Assembly: GCF_003048675.2 (NCBI RefSeq)
Contig: NZ_CP060707.1
Coordinates: 1,426,001-1,490,000, forward strand
Origin: Campylobacter concisus
GTDB lineage: Bacteria > Campylobacterota > Campylobacteria > Campylobacterales > Campylobacteraceae
Direction: 5' to 3'
DNA: 64,000 nt
Shown: positions 7,647-17,565 of the stretch, one piece after another
Layout: each line of letters starts with the position of its first letter
Position numbering within the stretch: the stretch's first letter is position 1
Translations under genes and position numbers: made by a program
The notes under the pieces: generated by a model
What the model saw: the letters and a program-made list of their open reading frames with translations, nothing else
What the model was told of the DNA's origin: nothing
Databases searched by the model: none

Positions 7647-9473
7647 TTAATTATTCTCTAGTAATTTTTGGGTAATTTGCTCAGCGCTTATGCCAAGGCT
7701 CTTTTCAACCTCAGCTGTCGAGCCGTGCTGGATAAATTTATCGTCATATTCAAAGCTAACAACGCTTACATTTGAGATGCCATTTTCTTGTAAAAATGCA
7801 CTTACGATCTCGCCAACACCGCCTTTTTTAGCGCTATCACTAAAGATATACCACTTTTTAGTGCGTTTTGCAAGATCCAGTAAAAGCTCTCTATCAAGTG
7901 GCTTTACAAAGACTAGATCAACGAGGATAGCTTCAAGCTTGCCAAATAGTAAATTTCTAACCAAATTTGCCTTGCCAACGCCGTTGCCATAGCCTAAAAA
8001 CGCGATGTCACTCTTTGCGTCAGCTAAAATTTCACCCTTGCCAAACTCTAGCGGCTTAGCCTTAAACTCACCTCTTAAGATAAACGCCCCACGCGGATAT
8101 CTAAACGCGCTGACACCTTTGTAAGAGTAGGCAAATTCCATAACATTTTTCATGCTCTCTTCGCACCTTGGAGCAAAAAGAACCATGTTTGGCACAGCGT
8201 TTAAAAAGCTAATATCAAAAGCACCCTGATGCGTTTCGCCGTCTTCGCCCACGATGCCCGCCCTATCCATCGCAAAAGTTATGTTTAAATTTAGTATAGA
8301 AGTGTCGTGAATGACCTGATCGTAGGCTCTTTGCATAAAGGTCGAGTATATCGCAACAAATGGCTTAAAACCCTCTTTTGCCATGGCCGACATAGAGGTA
8401 ACTGCGTGCTGCTCGGCTATCGCCACGTCCCAAAAGCGGTCTGGAAACTCATGTATGAGCGCGTCCATGCCAGTGCCTGTTGGCATCGCAGCCGTTACGC
8501 CAACGATGTCGCTGTGCTCTCTTGCCATCTTTAAAAGATGCTCGCTAAAGATCGCCGTGGCTGACTTGTTTGACTGTCTTTTGATAAATTCGCCACTTTT
8601 TAGATCAAACGGCCCAACTCCATGCCAATTTTCATAGTAACCCTCGGCAAATTCATACCCTTTACCCTTTAGCGTCTGCACGTGCACGATGACTGGCTTT
8701 TTCATATTTTTGGCTGTTTCAAATGTGCTAAGAAGCGCTGAAAGGTCGTGCCCATCGACTGGGCCTATATACTCAAGTCCAAGCTCTTCAAAAAACATGC
8801 CAGGAGTGATGAGCCTGATGCCCTCCTCCATGCGTCTAGCCATGTAGGCTGCGGAGTCTGGCATGTAGCTTAAAAAGCGCTCGACCCTGCCTTTAAATTT
8901 TTGATAAAACTGCCCAGCCATCATCTGACTTAGATACTTGCTAAGCGCGCCTATTGGCTTACTTATACTCATCTCGTTGTCGTTTAGGATGATGACGCAA
9001 GGATATTTTCTGTCCCCCAGCTCATTTAACGCCTCGTACGCCATGCCGCCACTTAGTGAGCCATCACCTATGACTGCCACTGGCAAGCGCTCTTCATTTT
9101 TTAGCTTGATCGCCTTTGCAGCGCCGACCGCAAGCGATATGGACGTCGAGCTGTGGCCTGCTACAAAGTAGTCAAATTTACTCTCGCTTGGCTTTGTGTA
9201 GCCGCTGATACCGTTAAATTTCCTAAGCGTATCAAAGCTATCCCAGCGCCCAGTTAGTAGCTTGTGCGCATAGCTTTGGTGGCTCACATCAAATATAAAC
9301 GGATCTTTTGTAACGTCAAAAATTTTATGCATCGCAACGATGATCTCGACTGCGCCGATATTTGAGCTAAGATGACCGCCATTTTTACTAACGGTAGCTA
9401 AAATTTTATCTCTGATGTCGTGGCAAAGCGCGTTTAGCTCATCGACATTTAGGCTTTTAACGTCTTTATTCAT
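7647..9473 (-). CDS. dxs: 1-deoxy-D-xylulose-5-phosphate synthase
   Basis: A 608-residue thiamine-diphosphate enzyme. Features include GHSSTSISLAVGAAKA, the ThDP motif starting GDGSLSGGMAYEALNELG (about 138) and ending in NDNEMSI, and the pyrimidine-domain segments DVAIAEQHAV and AGIVGEDGETHQGAFD. It condenses pyruvate and glyceraldehyde-3-phosphate in the first step of the MEP isoprenoid pathway and also feeds thiamine and PLP synthesis. The start overlaps the fliH end by 8 bp, so a core isoprenoid gene is the tail of the flagellar basal-body cluster, the same arrangement as in C. jejuni. Confidence 0.96.
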   Translation of the reverse strand: MNKDVKSLNVDELNALCHDIRDKILATVSKNGGHLSSNIGAVEIIVAMHKIFDVTKDPFIFDVSHQSYAHKLLTGRWDSFDTLRKFNGISGYTKPSESKFDYFVAGHSSTSISLAVGAAKAIKLKNEERLPVAVIGDGSLSGGMAYEALNELGDRKYPCVIILNDNEMSISKPIGALSKYLSQMMAGQFYQKFKGRVERFLSYMPDSAAYMARRMEEGIRLITPGMFFEELGLEYIGPVDGHDLSALLSTFETAKNMKKPVIVHVQTLKGKGYEFAEGYYENWHGVGPFDLKSGEFIKRQSNKSATAIFSEHLLKMAREHSDIVGVTAAMPTGTGMDALIHEFPDRFWDVAIAEQHAVTSMSAMAKEGFKPFVAIYSTFMQRAYDQVIHDTSILNLNITFAMDRAGIVGEDGETHQGAFDISFLNAVPNMVLFAPRCEESMKNVMEFAYSYKGVSAFRYPRGAFILRGEFKAKPLEFGKGEILADAKSDIAFLGYGNGVGKANLVRNLLFGKLEAILVDLVFVKPLDRELLLDLAKRTKKWYIFSDSAKKGGVGEIVSAFLQENGISNVSVVSFEYDDKFIQHGSTAEVEKSLGISAEQITQKLLENN

Positions 9474-10332
9474 TATTTACCAGCATTTTTAGCTTTTCAA
9501 GCCTTGTTTGCATCGTCGCATCGATGTTTCCGCCCTCGCTTATTATCACTACGCCACCTTTGCTTATGGCATCATCAGCGCTTACTTTTACGCGTTCGTT
9601 TTTACTAAACTGCTCTTTTAGATACTCGCTATCTTCAGGATTAACGCGAATTTCTATATTTTTTACGTCGCTTAGCTCTTTTATAAGCGAATTTGCTAGG
9701 TGATGAGCGATCTGGCTAGATGCGCTTGAGACCTCTTTTTCTATCACCTCTTTTGCGATCTTTATCGCAGTTTGGCCAAGCTCTTCCTCGCTCTTTTTCA
9801 AAAACTCATCAAATTTAGCGTACTGCTCATCTAGTTTTGCAGCTGAGGCACTAAATTTAGCCTCAAGCTCTTTTATCTTTGCCTCATTTGCAGCATTTGT
9901 TTGAGCTATGCCTTCGTTTTTGCCATCCTCTTTTGCACGGGCGATCTCAGCTTCAAGACGCTTTGCAAATTCGCTCTCTTGATTTTCTATTTGCATTTGA
10001 AGCTTGATGATGTTGCTGCTTAGCTCATCTGTCTTTTTAAGCAGCTCCTCGACAAAGCTAGAGTCAAATCCAGGCTGGTGAGCTTGGCTATTTTGAGACT
10101 GAGGTGCAAAGTGATTTTGCATATTTGGTTGCACTGGGTGCGGCATCTGAGGTGCGAAATTTTCACCACCTTGCTCTAAGCTTTGTTCATTTAGCTCTTC
10201 ACTAAGATTATTTTCTTCTATCAAAACAGGTGTGCTATCTTGGGCTCTTTCGTTACTTCCAAGCACCTTAAATCTATAATTTTCTATAAAGTGGGCCGGT
10301 GAGGTCTCACTTGTTATTACGCTACTTTTCAT
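9466..10332 (-). CDS. fliH: Flagellar export ATPase regulator FliH
   Basis: 288 residues. The N-terminal third is Gln/Pro-rich and low-complexity (about 40-95), then comes a long coiled coil (about 95-190) with alternating Glu/Lys, and a C-terminal domain with GQTAIKIAKEVIEKEVS and ISKGGVVIISEGGNIDA, typical of FliH/YscL. It binds and restrains the FliI ATPase and links it to the C-ring at the flagellar export gate. It overlaps fliG by 4 bp and dxs by 8 bp. Confidence 0.88.
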   Translation of the reverse strand: MKSSVITSETSPAHFIENYRFKVLGSNERAQDSTPVLIEENNLSEELNEQSLEQGGENFAPQMPHPVQPNMQNHFAPQSQNSQAHQPGFDSSFVEELLKKTDELSSNIIKLQMQIENQESEFAKRLEAEIARAKEDGKNEGIAQTNAANEAKIKELEAKFSASAAKLDEQYAKFDEFLKKSEEELGQTAIKIAKEVIEKEVSSASSQIAHHLANSLIKELSDVKNIEIRVNPEDSEYLKEQFSKNERVKVSADDAISKGGVVIISEGGNIDATMQTRLEKLKMLVNNE

Positions 10333-11363
10333 TCTATCATCTCATCTGCTTCGCCAACTTGGAAGACACCTTGATCAGCTAGACCTTGAACGACCTCAAC
10401 GATGCGTCTTTGCGCCTCTTCAACGTCTTTTACACGCACAGCGCCAAGGTATTGCATCTCCTCTTTGAAGGCTTCGGCTGCACGCTGAGACATATTTGAT
10501 AAAAATTTATCCTTAATGCCATCACTTGAGCCCTTAAATGCAACCATAAGGTCCTTTTTATCGACGTTTTTGAGAATTTCTCTAATCGCAGTTGCGTTAA
10601 GGTTGATAATATCTTCAAAGGTAAACATAAGCTCTTTGATCGTTGTAGCAAGCTTATCGTCGCTTTGTTCGATGCGTTCAATGGTGCTTTTGCTAGCTTT
10701 TTGACCAAGTCTGTTAAGCACTTCTGCCACGGCTCTTGGGCCACCAACCTCGACCTTGTAAGATGTGAGGCTTTCAAGTTTGCCCTCAAGCACTGTTGAG
10801 ACACGCTTGATGACTGATGGGCTGATCTCACCAAGGTTTGCCATCCTGATCACAACCTCGCTTCTTAGCTCATCTGAGAAGAAGCTTAGTGTCTCGGCAG
10901 CACTTGTTGAGTCCATGTGGGCAAGGATTAGCGCGATGGTTTGAGGGTGCTCTTTTACGATGAAGTCTGCGAGCTGTTGTGGTTTTATCTTATCAAGATA
11001 GCCAAAGCTCTTTGAGTTTTCCATGCTTTTTGCAAGCTTGTCTAAAATTTTCTGAGCAGCCTCTGGGCCAAATGTGCGGTATAAAATTTCTTTTGCATAC
11101 TCTAAACCACCGCTTCTCATATATTGATTTGACTGCATGAGAGCGTAGAATTCTTCCAAGATAGCACCTGCTACTTGCTTGTCTATATTTTTTGCAGTTG
11201 CTATGTAGCCTGAAATTTCAGTGATGACATCAACATCCATATGAGAAAATATAAGAGCTGTCGCCTCTTCGCCAAGCTGGATTAGTAAAATAGCGATCTT
11301 TTCTGGCATCGAAAGATCGTCATATATCATCTTTTGCTTATCGGTTAGTTTTATAGACATCAA
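10329..11363 (-). CDS. fliG: Flagellar motor switch protein FliG
   Basis: 344 residues. The three FliG domains are visible: FliG-N that binds FliF (LSMPEKIAILLIQLGEEATALI), FliG-M with the EHPQTIALILAHM motif (about 134-146), and FliG-C with the torque helix region FTFEDIINL and AFKGSSDGIKDKFLSNMS. It forms the cytoplasmic switch ring that couples stator torque to rotation. It overlaps fliF and fliH by 4 bp each, giving strict co-translation of ring components. An out-of-frame ORF at 10430-10834 is a shadow of this gene. Confidence 0.96.
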   Translation of the reverse strand: MMSIKLTDKQKMIYDDLSMPEKIAILLIQLGEEATALIFSHMDVDVITEISGYIATAKNIDKQVAGAILEEFYALMQSNQYMRSGGLEYAKEILYRTFGPEAAQKILDKLAKSMENSKSFGYLDKIKPQQLADFIVKEHPQTIALILAHMDSTSAAETLSFFSDELRSEVVIRMANLGEISPSVIKRVSTVLEGKLESLTSYKVEVGGPRAVAEVLNRLGQKASKSTIERIEQSDDKLATTIKELMFTFEDIINLNATAIREILKNVDKKDLMVAFKGSSDGIKDKFLSNMSQRAAEAFKEEMQYLGAVRVKDVEEAQRRIVEVVQGLADQGVFQVGEADEMIE

Positions 11364-13057
11364 ATTTCCTTACGCATGTTAAAGTCACTATCGTTTTTAA
11401 CCATATCTTGGAGTAAATTTGAAATTTCCTCACTTCGCTCGGTGACTACTATCTTCATCTTTTCAAGAAGCACGTCGTATTTTAGCTCGTCCTCGTTAAA
11501 TTCACCACTAAGTCCAAGCTGCTCCTCGACCTTCTTGCGAGCGGCTTTAAATTTCTCAAGCGTATCTTCAGCATCCATCTCGATCTCTTCAAGATCGTCC
11601 TGGGCTTGCTCCTCTTCTTCTTTCGTCTCTTCAAGCATCTTTTGCATAAATGGCACGATGACTTTTTTGTAGAAGATGTAGAGTAGAAGTGCTGCAAAGA
11701 TGTATTTTAGTAGTGGCAAGAAAGGCATCACGTAGTTATTCATAAAGCCATCCATCTTCTCGCCAGTGCTGACATCTTTGCCAGTTTTAAACTCGAAGTT
11801 ATCTAAGCTTACCTCATCGCCTCTATTTTGATTGTAGCCGATTGATTGTTTGATTAAATTTGTGATTGATTCTCTTTGCTCTTTGGTAAGTGGGGCAAAT
11901 TCAAGCTCGCCAGTTGGCTTGCCATCTTTGTCCTTTTTGCTCTGATAAAGTCCGTCTATAACGACAGCTGCGCTTACTCTGTTTATGCTAGCAAACTGCC
12001 CTTTGACATTTGTCACTTTCTTTGAAATTTCGTAGTTTGTCTGCTGTGAGCTTTTGTTGTACTGCTCTTTTAAAGTGCTATCATCTAGTCCTTGAACTGG
12101 ACCTATGTTACTAACCGCACCTGGGACGCCACCCACTTCATTTGGAGCTGAGCCTTGACGCTTTTCTTCGATGTTGCTCTCGCTTCTTACGACGTTATTT
12201 GGGTCATAAACCTCGCTTTTTGTATCTTTTTTATCAAAGTCAAAGTCGATATTTACCTTTGCTACGACCTTATCTGCCCCGCCTACTATAGGAGCTAGGA
12301 CATTTACGATCTTTTGCTCGTAATTATTTTCAAACTCGCGCTTATAACGGATCTGCTGAGCTATGGCATCACTATCAAACTCACCATCTTCATCGCCAAG
12401 TGCGACGCCATCTTGATTTACTATCTTTACATTTTCTGTGCTTAAATTTGTAACAGAGGCGGCGACTAGGTTTTTAATGCCAAAAATTTGCTTCGCATTT
12501 AGGCTGACGCCTGGCTTTAGCTCGACTACGATCGATGCTGTCGGTAGCGACTGGCGCTCGGTAAATACACTCTCTTTAGGTATGGCTATTCTTACGGTTG
12601 CTTTTTGGATAGACGAGAGGCTCTCTATCGTTCTAGCTAGCTCACCCTCAAGCGCTCTTTGAAATTTAACCCTTTGCTCGGCATCAGTAGCTCCAAATTC
12701 TTGCTTGTCAAAAATTTCAAAGCCGATCTTGCTCTCTTTTGGTATGCCAAGCGTCGCAACCGCGATCCTCTCTTTATAAACATCACTTGTTGGCACAAGG
12801 ATAGTGCCTTCATTTGCTAGTTTATACTTTATACCATCTTTGTTTAGCTGATCGACTATTAAGGCTGAGTCGCTTGGGCTGATGTTTTCAAAAAGGACGC
12901 TATATCCTGCAAAGCTATCACTTTTACTTTTGTAAAGCGTTAAAAATACCAAAAAAGCCACAACTAAGACGATCGAGCTGCCCGCGACGATCTTTTGTTT
13001 TAGTGAAAGCTTTTGATAAATTTGACTTATTTGATGAAGTAATGCCTTAAAATCCAT
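11360..13057 (-). CDS. fliF: Flagellar MS-ring protein FliF
   Basis: 565 residues. A first membrane span lies at about 25-42 (IVAGSSIVLVVAFLVFLTLY) and a second near 437-458. Between them is the periplasmic ring-building region with VKFQRALEGELARTIESL and IPKESVFTERQSLPTASIVVE. The C-terminal acidic tail is the FliG-binding segment. It assembles the MS ring in the inner membrane, the base of flagellar assembly. It follows hisC by 4 bp and overlaps fliG by 4 bp. Confidence 0.96.
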   Translation of the reverse strand: MDFKALLHQISQIYQKLSLKQKIVAGSSIVLVVAFLVFLTLYKSKSDSFAGYSVLFENISPSDSALIVDQLNKDGIKYKLANEGTILVPTSDVYKERIAVATLGIPKESKIGFEIFDKQEFGATDAEQRVKFQRALEGELARTIESLSSIQKATVRIAIPKESVFTERQSLPTASIVVELKPGVSLNAKQIFGIKNLVAASVTNLSTENVKIVNQDGVALGDEDGEFDSDAIAQQIRYKREFENNYEQKIVNVLAPIVGGADKVVAKVNIDFDFDKKDTKSEVYDPNNVVRSESNIEEKRQGSAPNEVGGVPGAVSNIGPVQGLDDSTLKEQYNKSSQQTNYEISKKVTNVKGQFASINRVSAAVVIDGLYQSKKDKDGKPTGELEFAPLTKEQRESITNLIKQSIGYNQNRGDEVSLDNFEFKTGKDVSTGEKMDGFMNNYVMPFLPLLKYIFAALLLYIFYKKVIVPFMQKMLEETKEEEEQAQDDLEEIEMDAEDTLEKFKAARKKVEEQLGLSGEFNEDELKYDVLLEKMKIVVTERSEEISNLLQDMVKNDSDFNMRKEI

Positions 13058-13061
13058 ATCC

Positions 13062-14159
13062 CTACTTTAAAATTTGCTTTAACTCTTCAAAAACTCTATC
13101 GTTTTGCCATGCCTGACCAATGGTGATTCTCACCGCATTTAAGGCATAGCTTTTTAAATCTCGTAAAATTATACCTTTTTTTAGCATCTTTTCGCATATT
13201 TGGCTTGATTTTGGCTCATTAAATTTAAATGTGATGAAATTTGTATAGCTTGGGATAAACTCAATGCCATTTTGCCTTGCAAATTCCTCATACCTCTTCA
13301 TCTGCTCGAAGTTGTTTTGCATAGTTTTTTGCACAAATTCATCATCACCAAGTGCTACGATCGCCGCTCTTAAGCTCGGTGTTGTGATATTAAAAGGAGC
13401 TCTTAGCTTTGAAAGAGCGCCTATGATCTCTTCATTTGCCACGCCGTATCCCACGCGCATGCCACCAAGTGCGTATGCCTTTGAGAAAGTGCCAAGATAG
13501 ATAACGTTTTTAAATTTTACCACCTCGCTTGGCTTTATCTCTTTTTTGCTATCTTTAAATTTAGCAAATTCGTTGTAGGCACAATCAAGCACCACAAGCG
13601 TGTTTTCATCAATGTTTTTTATAAATTTATAGACCTCGTCAGCATCGATGCACTCGCCTAATGGGTTATTTGGCAAGCAAAGAAAAATGACAGAAATTTC
13701 ATCTTTGTGCGCGTTATAAATTTCTAAAAACTCGCTCAAATTATGCTCCACGCTCTTTGTGCGGTAGATTTTAGCCCCAGTTTGTTTTGCGTAAATTTCA
13801 TACATCGCAAATGTCACGCCAGCAATCAAAACGCCGCTTTGCTTGTTCGCCTTTGCGTGAAGTGCAAATTCTATGATCTGATCGCTTCCAGAGCCGATGA
13901 TTAAATTTTTGCTAGTTACACCAAATTTCTTAGCCAGCCCCTCTTTTAGTTCAAAGTAGCTATCGTCTGGATAGAGATGTGCGTTTTTAGCGACCTCTTT
14001 TAGCGCCTCTTCTACGCGTTTGCTAGTGCCAAAAGGGTTTTCATTGCTCGCTAGCTTTATCACATCTTTTGCATCGATGCCAAACTCTCTAACTACAAGC
14101 TCGATCGGCTTTCCAGCCTCGTAATTTACTAGATCATCTAAAAAGTCATTAAATTTCAT
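13062..14159 (-). CDS. hisC: Histidinol-phosphate aminotransferase
   Basis: A 365-residue class I/II aminotransferase. It has [15 protein letters not shown] at residue ~35, substrate contacts in [14 protein letters not shown], and the PLP lysine in [19 protein letters not shown]. HisC converts imidazole acetol-phosphate to histidinol-phosphate, and such enzymes often also transaminate phenylpyruvate or hydroxyphenylpyruvate. Directly following pheA (1-bp overlap), it may also supply the last step of phenylalanine synthesis here; that second role is inferred from context. Confidence 0.93.
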   Translation of the reverse strand: MKFNDFLDDLVNYEAGKPIELVVREFGIDAKDVIKLASNENPFGTSKRVEEALKEVAKNAHLYPDDSYFELKEGLAKKFGVTSKNLIIGSGSDQIIEFALHAKANKQSGVLIAGVTFAMYEIYAKQTGAKIYRTKSVEHNLSEFLEIYNAHKDEISVIFLCLPNNPLGECIDADEVYKFIKNIDENTLVVLDCAYNEFAKFKDSKKEIKPSEVVKFKNVIYLGTFSKAYALGGMRVGYGVANEEIIGALSKLRAPFNITTPSLRAAIVALGDDEFVQKTMQNNFEQMKRYEEFARQNGIEFIPSYTNFITFKFNEPKSSQICEKMLKKGIILRDLKSYALNAVRITIGQAWQNDRVFEELKQILK

Positions 14160-15238
14160 TACTCATCTCCGTTTAAATAGCTTCCAAGCCACGTTATCTC
14201 AGCGCCGCTCTCTTTTGCGAGTTCAAAGGCGTTTTGCACCTTCTCATCGTCGATATGCCCCTCAAAGTCAAGATAAAAAATTGACTTAAATTCGCGCTGC
14301 TTTATAGGACGTGACTCAAGTTTTGTGATATTGATATTCTCATTTTTAAAGATAGAAAGCAGATCAGCAAGGCGTCCTGGGCGGTGATCGGTCTTTGCTA
14401 GTACCGAAGTTTTTGAGTTTTCAACCTTGGCGTTTTTAAAATCGCTAAGAATGAGAAATCTCGTTCTATTTGCCATATTATCTTCGATTGTTTCATAAAC
14501 GATTGGCACATTGTAAATTTTAGCTGCGATTTTTGAGCAAATAGCGGCTGATTCTCTATCCATAGATGCCATATATGCGGCTGCGGCGGTTGATTTGGCT
14601 GGGATAAATTCGACCTCATTTAGCAGGTGATCTTCTAAAAATTTACGGCACTGGTTGTAGCCTTGCGGATGCGAGTAAATTCGCTTTATCTCTTTTAAAT
14701 TTTCATTTATGCTAACAAAGCTGTGGTGGATATCTACGTAGAGCTCTGCCACTATCTTTATATCATCAAATTTACCCAAACAATCAAGCGTAGCTCCAAC
14801 AGCGCCTTCGGTGTTGTTTTCGATAGGCACGACGCCATATTTTGCCTCTTTTTGAGCTAGTTTCGTAAAAACTGCCTCGATCGTAGCAAGTGGCAGATAT
14901 GCACTCATCGCGCCAAATCTACTCTGCGCCGCTTGATGCGTATAAGTACCCTCAGGTCCTAGATAGACGATCTTTTGAGGCATCTCTAAATTTCTACTAA
15001 CAGCAAAAATTTCAAGATAAATAGCCTCGATCGCAGCCTTATTTAAGGCTTTTTCTTTACTAAGGCTTGTTAGGCGGTTTATGATAGCTCGCTCACGCTC
15101 AGGGCGATATATAGGCGTCCCGCTCGTTTGCTTTAGCTTGCCGATCTGCTCAACAAGCTTCATCCTCTCATTTAATTTATTTAAAATGAGATCGTCGATA
15201 CTATCGATCTCTTTTCTAAGCTCATTTAGCTCTTGCAT
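14159..15238 (-). CDS. pheA: Bifunctional chorismate mutase/prephenate dehydratase
   Basis: 359 residues in three parts. Residues 1-85 are an AroQ chorismate mutase ([21 protein letters not shown]). Residues ~90-270 are prephenate dehydratase ([33 protein letters not shown]). Residues ~280-355 are an ACT domain for phenylalanine feedback ([24 protein letters not shown]). It makes phenylpyruvate from chorismate. The ATG has GGAG at good spacing and lies inside the lysA 3' end (17-bp overlap). Confidence 0.95.
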   Translation of the reverse strand: MQELNELRKEIDSIDDLILNKLNERMKLVEQIGKLKQTSGTPIYRPERERAIINRLTSLSKEKALNKAAIEAIYLEIFAVSRNLEMPQKIVYLGPEGTYTHQAAQSRFGAMSAYLPLATIEAVFTKLAQKEAKYGVVPIENNTEGAVGATLDCLGKFDDIKIVAELYVDIHHSFVSINENLKEIKRIYSHPQGYNQCRKFLEDHLLNEVEFIPAKSTAAAAYMASMDRESAAICSKIAAKIYNVPIVYETIEDNMANRTRFLILSDFKNAKVENSKTSVLAKTDHRPGRLADLLSIFKNENINITKLESRPIKQREFKSIFYLDFEGHIDDEKVQNAFELAKESGAEITWLGSYLNGDE

Positions 15239-16445
15239 CAGCGCTCTCCAAAAATTCTCTCTCCAAAGCCACGACGTCCTCGAAACTCTCGCGTCTTCTT
15301 ATGAGCCTATCTTTGCCATCAAGCAGGCAAACTTCAGCGGCTCTGTTTCTTGTGTTGTAGTTTGAACTCATGCTAAAACCATAAGCCCCAGCTCCTTTAA
15401 CCACGATGATATCGCCACTCTTACACTCTGGCAGCTCTATATCTTTTGCTAAAAAGTCGCCACTTTCGCAGACTGGACCAACCACGTCGCAAGTGCCTAA
15501 ATTTTCATCCTTGCCGTAAGCAAAAATTTTGTGATGCGCGCCATAGAGACTTGGTCTTATGAGATCATTCATCGCGCCATCAGTGATGACAAATCTCTTT
15601 TTGCCGTTAAATTTCTCATATAAAACGCTTGCTACAAAGTAGCCAGCATTACCCACGATAAAGCGTCCTGGCTCGCAAACGATGGTTACATCTTGACCTT
15701 TTAGTGCGCCTAAAATTCCTTGTGCGTAGTCGTATAAATTTATCTCTTTTTCATCGTTATAGATGATGCCAAGTCCGCCGCCAACGTCAAAGAATTTGAT
15801 ATCAATCTCAAGCGCTCTTAGCTCTCTTAAAAGCTCGCTTACGATCTTTGCAGCGTCTATTATCGGGCTTAGTGAAGTTAGTTGCGAGCCGATATGAAAG
15901 TGTATGCCAGTTGGCTCAAGAAACTCTGAAGCTTTAGCGTGGATATACATCTTTTTAGCTGTCTGCGCATCGACGCCAAATTTGTTTTCATTTAGCCCTG
16001 TCGAGATATATGGGTGAGTTTTTGCATCAACGCCTGGATTTACCCTGATGCTGATCCTTGCCTTTAAATTTAGCTCTTTTGCGATATTTTCAAGCCTTAA
16101 AAGTTCGGCAAAGCTCTCAACATTTATCAGCAAAATTTCATTTTCTAAAGCCTCTTTTAGCTCTTCATCGCTCTTGCCAACGCCACTAAAGATGATCTGA
16201 TATCTCTTAGCTCCAGCTAAAAGCGCCCTTTTGACCTCGCCAATGCTCACACAGTCAAATCCTGCTCCAAGATCAGCTAGAAATTTTAAAACACTTAAAT
16301 TTGAGTTTGCCTTTACAGCGTAGCAAACCAGAGATTTTCTAGCGTAAAATGCGTTTTTTAGCGCCTCATAGCGCTCTTTAATGTAGTTAAAATCATAAAC
16401 GTAAAGTGGGGTTTTGTATTTGCTTGCAAGCTCTTTAAAATCCAT
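15222..16445 (-). CDS. lysA: Diaminopimelate decarboxylase
   Basis: A 407-residue fold-type III PLP enzyme. The cofactor lysine is K45 in CYAVKANSN, glycine-rich phosphate contacts are in FDVGGGLGI, and CEPGRFIVGNAG and the C-terminal GAYGFSMSSNYN complete the active site. It decarboxylates meso-diaminopimelate to lysine. It is the first gene of a seven-gene chain (lysA-pheA-hisC-fliF-fliG-fliH-dxs) with no gap above 4 bp up to fliH, so amino-acid and flagellar genes should share transcripts. A promoter is visible 27 bp upstream of the ATG. Confidence 0.95.
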   Translation of the reverse strand: MDFKELASKYKTPLYVYDFNYIKERYEALKNAFYARKSLVCYAVKANSNLSVLKFLADLGAGFDCVSIGEVKRALLAGAKRYQIIFSGVGKSDEELKEALENEILLINVESFAELLRLENIAKELNLKARISIRVNPGVDAKTHPYISTGLNENKFGVDAQTAKKMYIHAKASEFLEPTGIHFHIGSQLTSLSPIIDAAKIVSELLRELRALEIDIKFFDVGGGLGIIYNDEKEINLYDYAQGILGALKGQDVTIVCEPGRFIVGNAGYFVASVLYEKFNGKKRFVITDGAMNDLIRPSLYGAHHKIFAYGKDENLGTCDVVGPVCESGDFLAKDIELPECKSGDIIVVKGAGAYGFSMSSNYNTRNRAAEVCLLDGKDRLIRRRESFEDVVALEREFLESADARAK

Positions 16446-16471
16446 AAAATAGCCTTTTTTAAAATGGCTTG

Positions 16472-16477
16472 ATTTTA
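16472..16477 (-). promoter_or_regulatory. lysA operon promoter, -10 box
   Basis: TAAAAT on the minus strand is preceded by TTTTTTG, closely resembling the Campylobacter T-tract plus -10 consensus. It lies 27 bp upstream of the lysA ATG. The T-tract is also the U-run of the lptG terminator. Confidence 0.5.
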
Positions 16478-16478
16478 C

Positions 16479-16500
16479 AAAAAAGTTGCCAAAATTTGGC
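16479..16500 (-). terminator. Short terminator-like hairpin after lptG
   Basis: GCCAAATTTTGGC immediately follows the lptG TAA on the minus strand and is followed after 3 nt by six T residues. The stem is short (5-6 bp), so termination may be partial. Confidence 0.45.
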
Positions 16501-17565
16501 TTAACGATGCGATTTTATGAGATAAATGGCGTATGCAAAAAGCAAAATAACTGGAAGCACCATGCCGATCTCTGGCAAGATGACTGAGGTTTGAGCAAAT
16601 TTGGTTAAGATAAAGAGAAGTCCCCAAACTACGAGTGTTATCACAACAAAGATAAATGTTGAGAGTGCGAGGTTAAAAAACCTGCCAGTCACTGGCAAAT
16701 GATAGTAGAAAATAAGCAATAAAAATGGCGCAAAAAATGGCGTGATGGCAAGGTTATAAAATGCAGTCCTTGCGCTATCAAGTCCTATGCCTTCGTTTTT
16801 AAATGTCTTTATAAAATTTATCGCATCAGGTATGTTAAATTTCGAGTTTTCAACGCTTGCAGCACTCTCGATGCTCTTTGGCTTAAAGCCTCTTAACGCA
16901 TCTAAATTTTCGCTTTTTACCTTGCTAAAGCCACTTTCGCCAAGCTCTAAGCTTTGAGGCAAAAAGGTCTGATTTACATCCTCTAAAACCCACTCATTGT
17001 CTTTAAATTTAGCGTGGTCAGCAAAGGTTGTCGAGAGCAAGTCAGTGCCATTAATGTCAAAAATTCTCACATCATTTGCTCTTTGCTTGGCTGAGTTTAG
17101 CTCTTTTATGTAGATAAATTTGCCTTCAAATTTCAAAAATGAGTCATTTGTACTTTTTGAAAAAGCGGTGTTTTTAGCGATACTTTTTTGATAGTCATGC
17201 GCATAAGCAAATGGCGTAAAATTTAGCCCAACGTAAAAAATCGTCACAAAAAGTGCGATGAGAAATGGCGGTAAAATGAGCTTGTTTTTACTGATGCCAA
17301 GAGCATAAAAGCTGATTAGCTCGTTTGATCTGACCATATTTACATGTAAAATTATTAGCGCAAAAATGAGTGAAAGTGGCAAAACGTAGCTAATGGCACT
17401 TAGTGCAGTAAGGCCAACGTAGAGTAGCTGAAGGTTAGCAGATGGCGGCAGATCTTTTAAATTTGTAAGCAGATCAATGCCAACATAAAATAGCTCAAGC
17501 GCTAAAAATACGATAAGAAAAGATTTTATATAGACCCAGCCAACGTATCTGGCGTATAGTTTCAT
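16501..17565 (-). CDS. lptG: LPS export ABC transporter permease, LptF/LptG family (probably LptG)
   Basis: 354 residues of the YjgP/YjgQ family. Three membrane spans lie in the first 125 residues and three in the last 90, flanking a periplasmic beta-jellyroll-like region (about 130-265). SNELISFYALGISKNKLILP is the coupling-helix segment typical of LptF/G. These permeases, with LptB, extract lipooligosaccharide from the inner membrane for transport to the outer membrane. LptF and LptG are hard to separate by eye. The gene overlaps pth by 4 bp, matching the C. jejuni order rplY-pth-Cj0313-lysA. Confidence 0.85.
   Translation of the reverse strand: MKLYARYVGWVYIKSFLIVFLALELFYVGIDLLTNLKDLPPSANLQLLYVGLTALSAISYVLPLSLIFALIILHVNMVRSNELISFYALGISKNKLILPPFLIALFVTIFYVGLNFTPFAYAHDYQKSIAKNTAFSKSTNDSFLKFEGKFIYIKELNSAKQRANDVRIFDINGTDLLSTTFADHAKFKDNEWVLEDVNQTFLPQSLELGESGFSKVKSENLDALRGFKPKSIESAASVENSKFNIPDAINFIKTFKNEGIGLDSARTAFYNLAITPFFAPFLLLIFYYHLPVTGRFFNLALSTFIFVVITLVVWGLLFILTKFAQTSVILPEIGMVLPVILLFAYAIYLIKSHR

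Noticed and set aside
10430..10834. 134-codon minus-strand ORF inside fliG in another frame
   Set aside because: It lies wholly within fliG, is Ser/Arg/Leu-rich without motifs, and fliG is intact and well supported.
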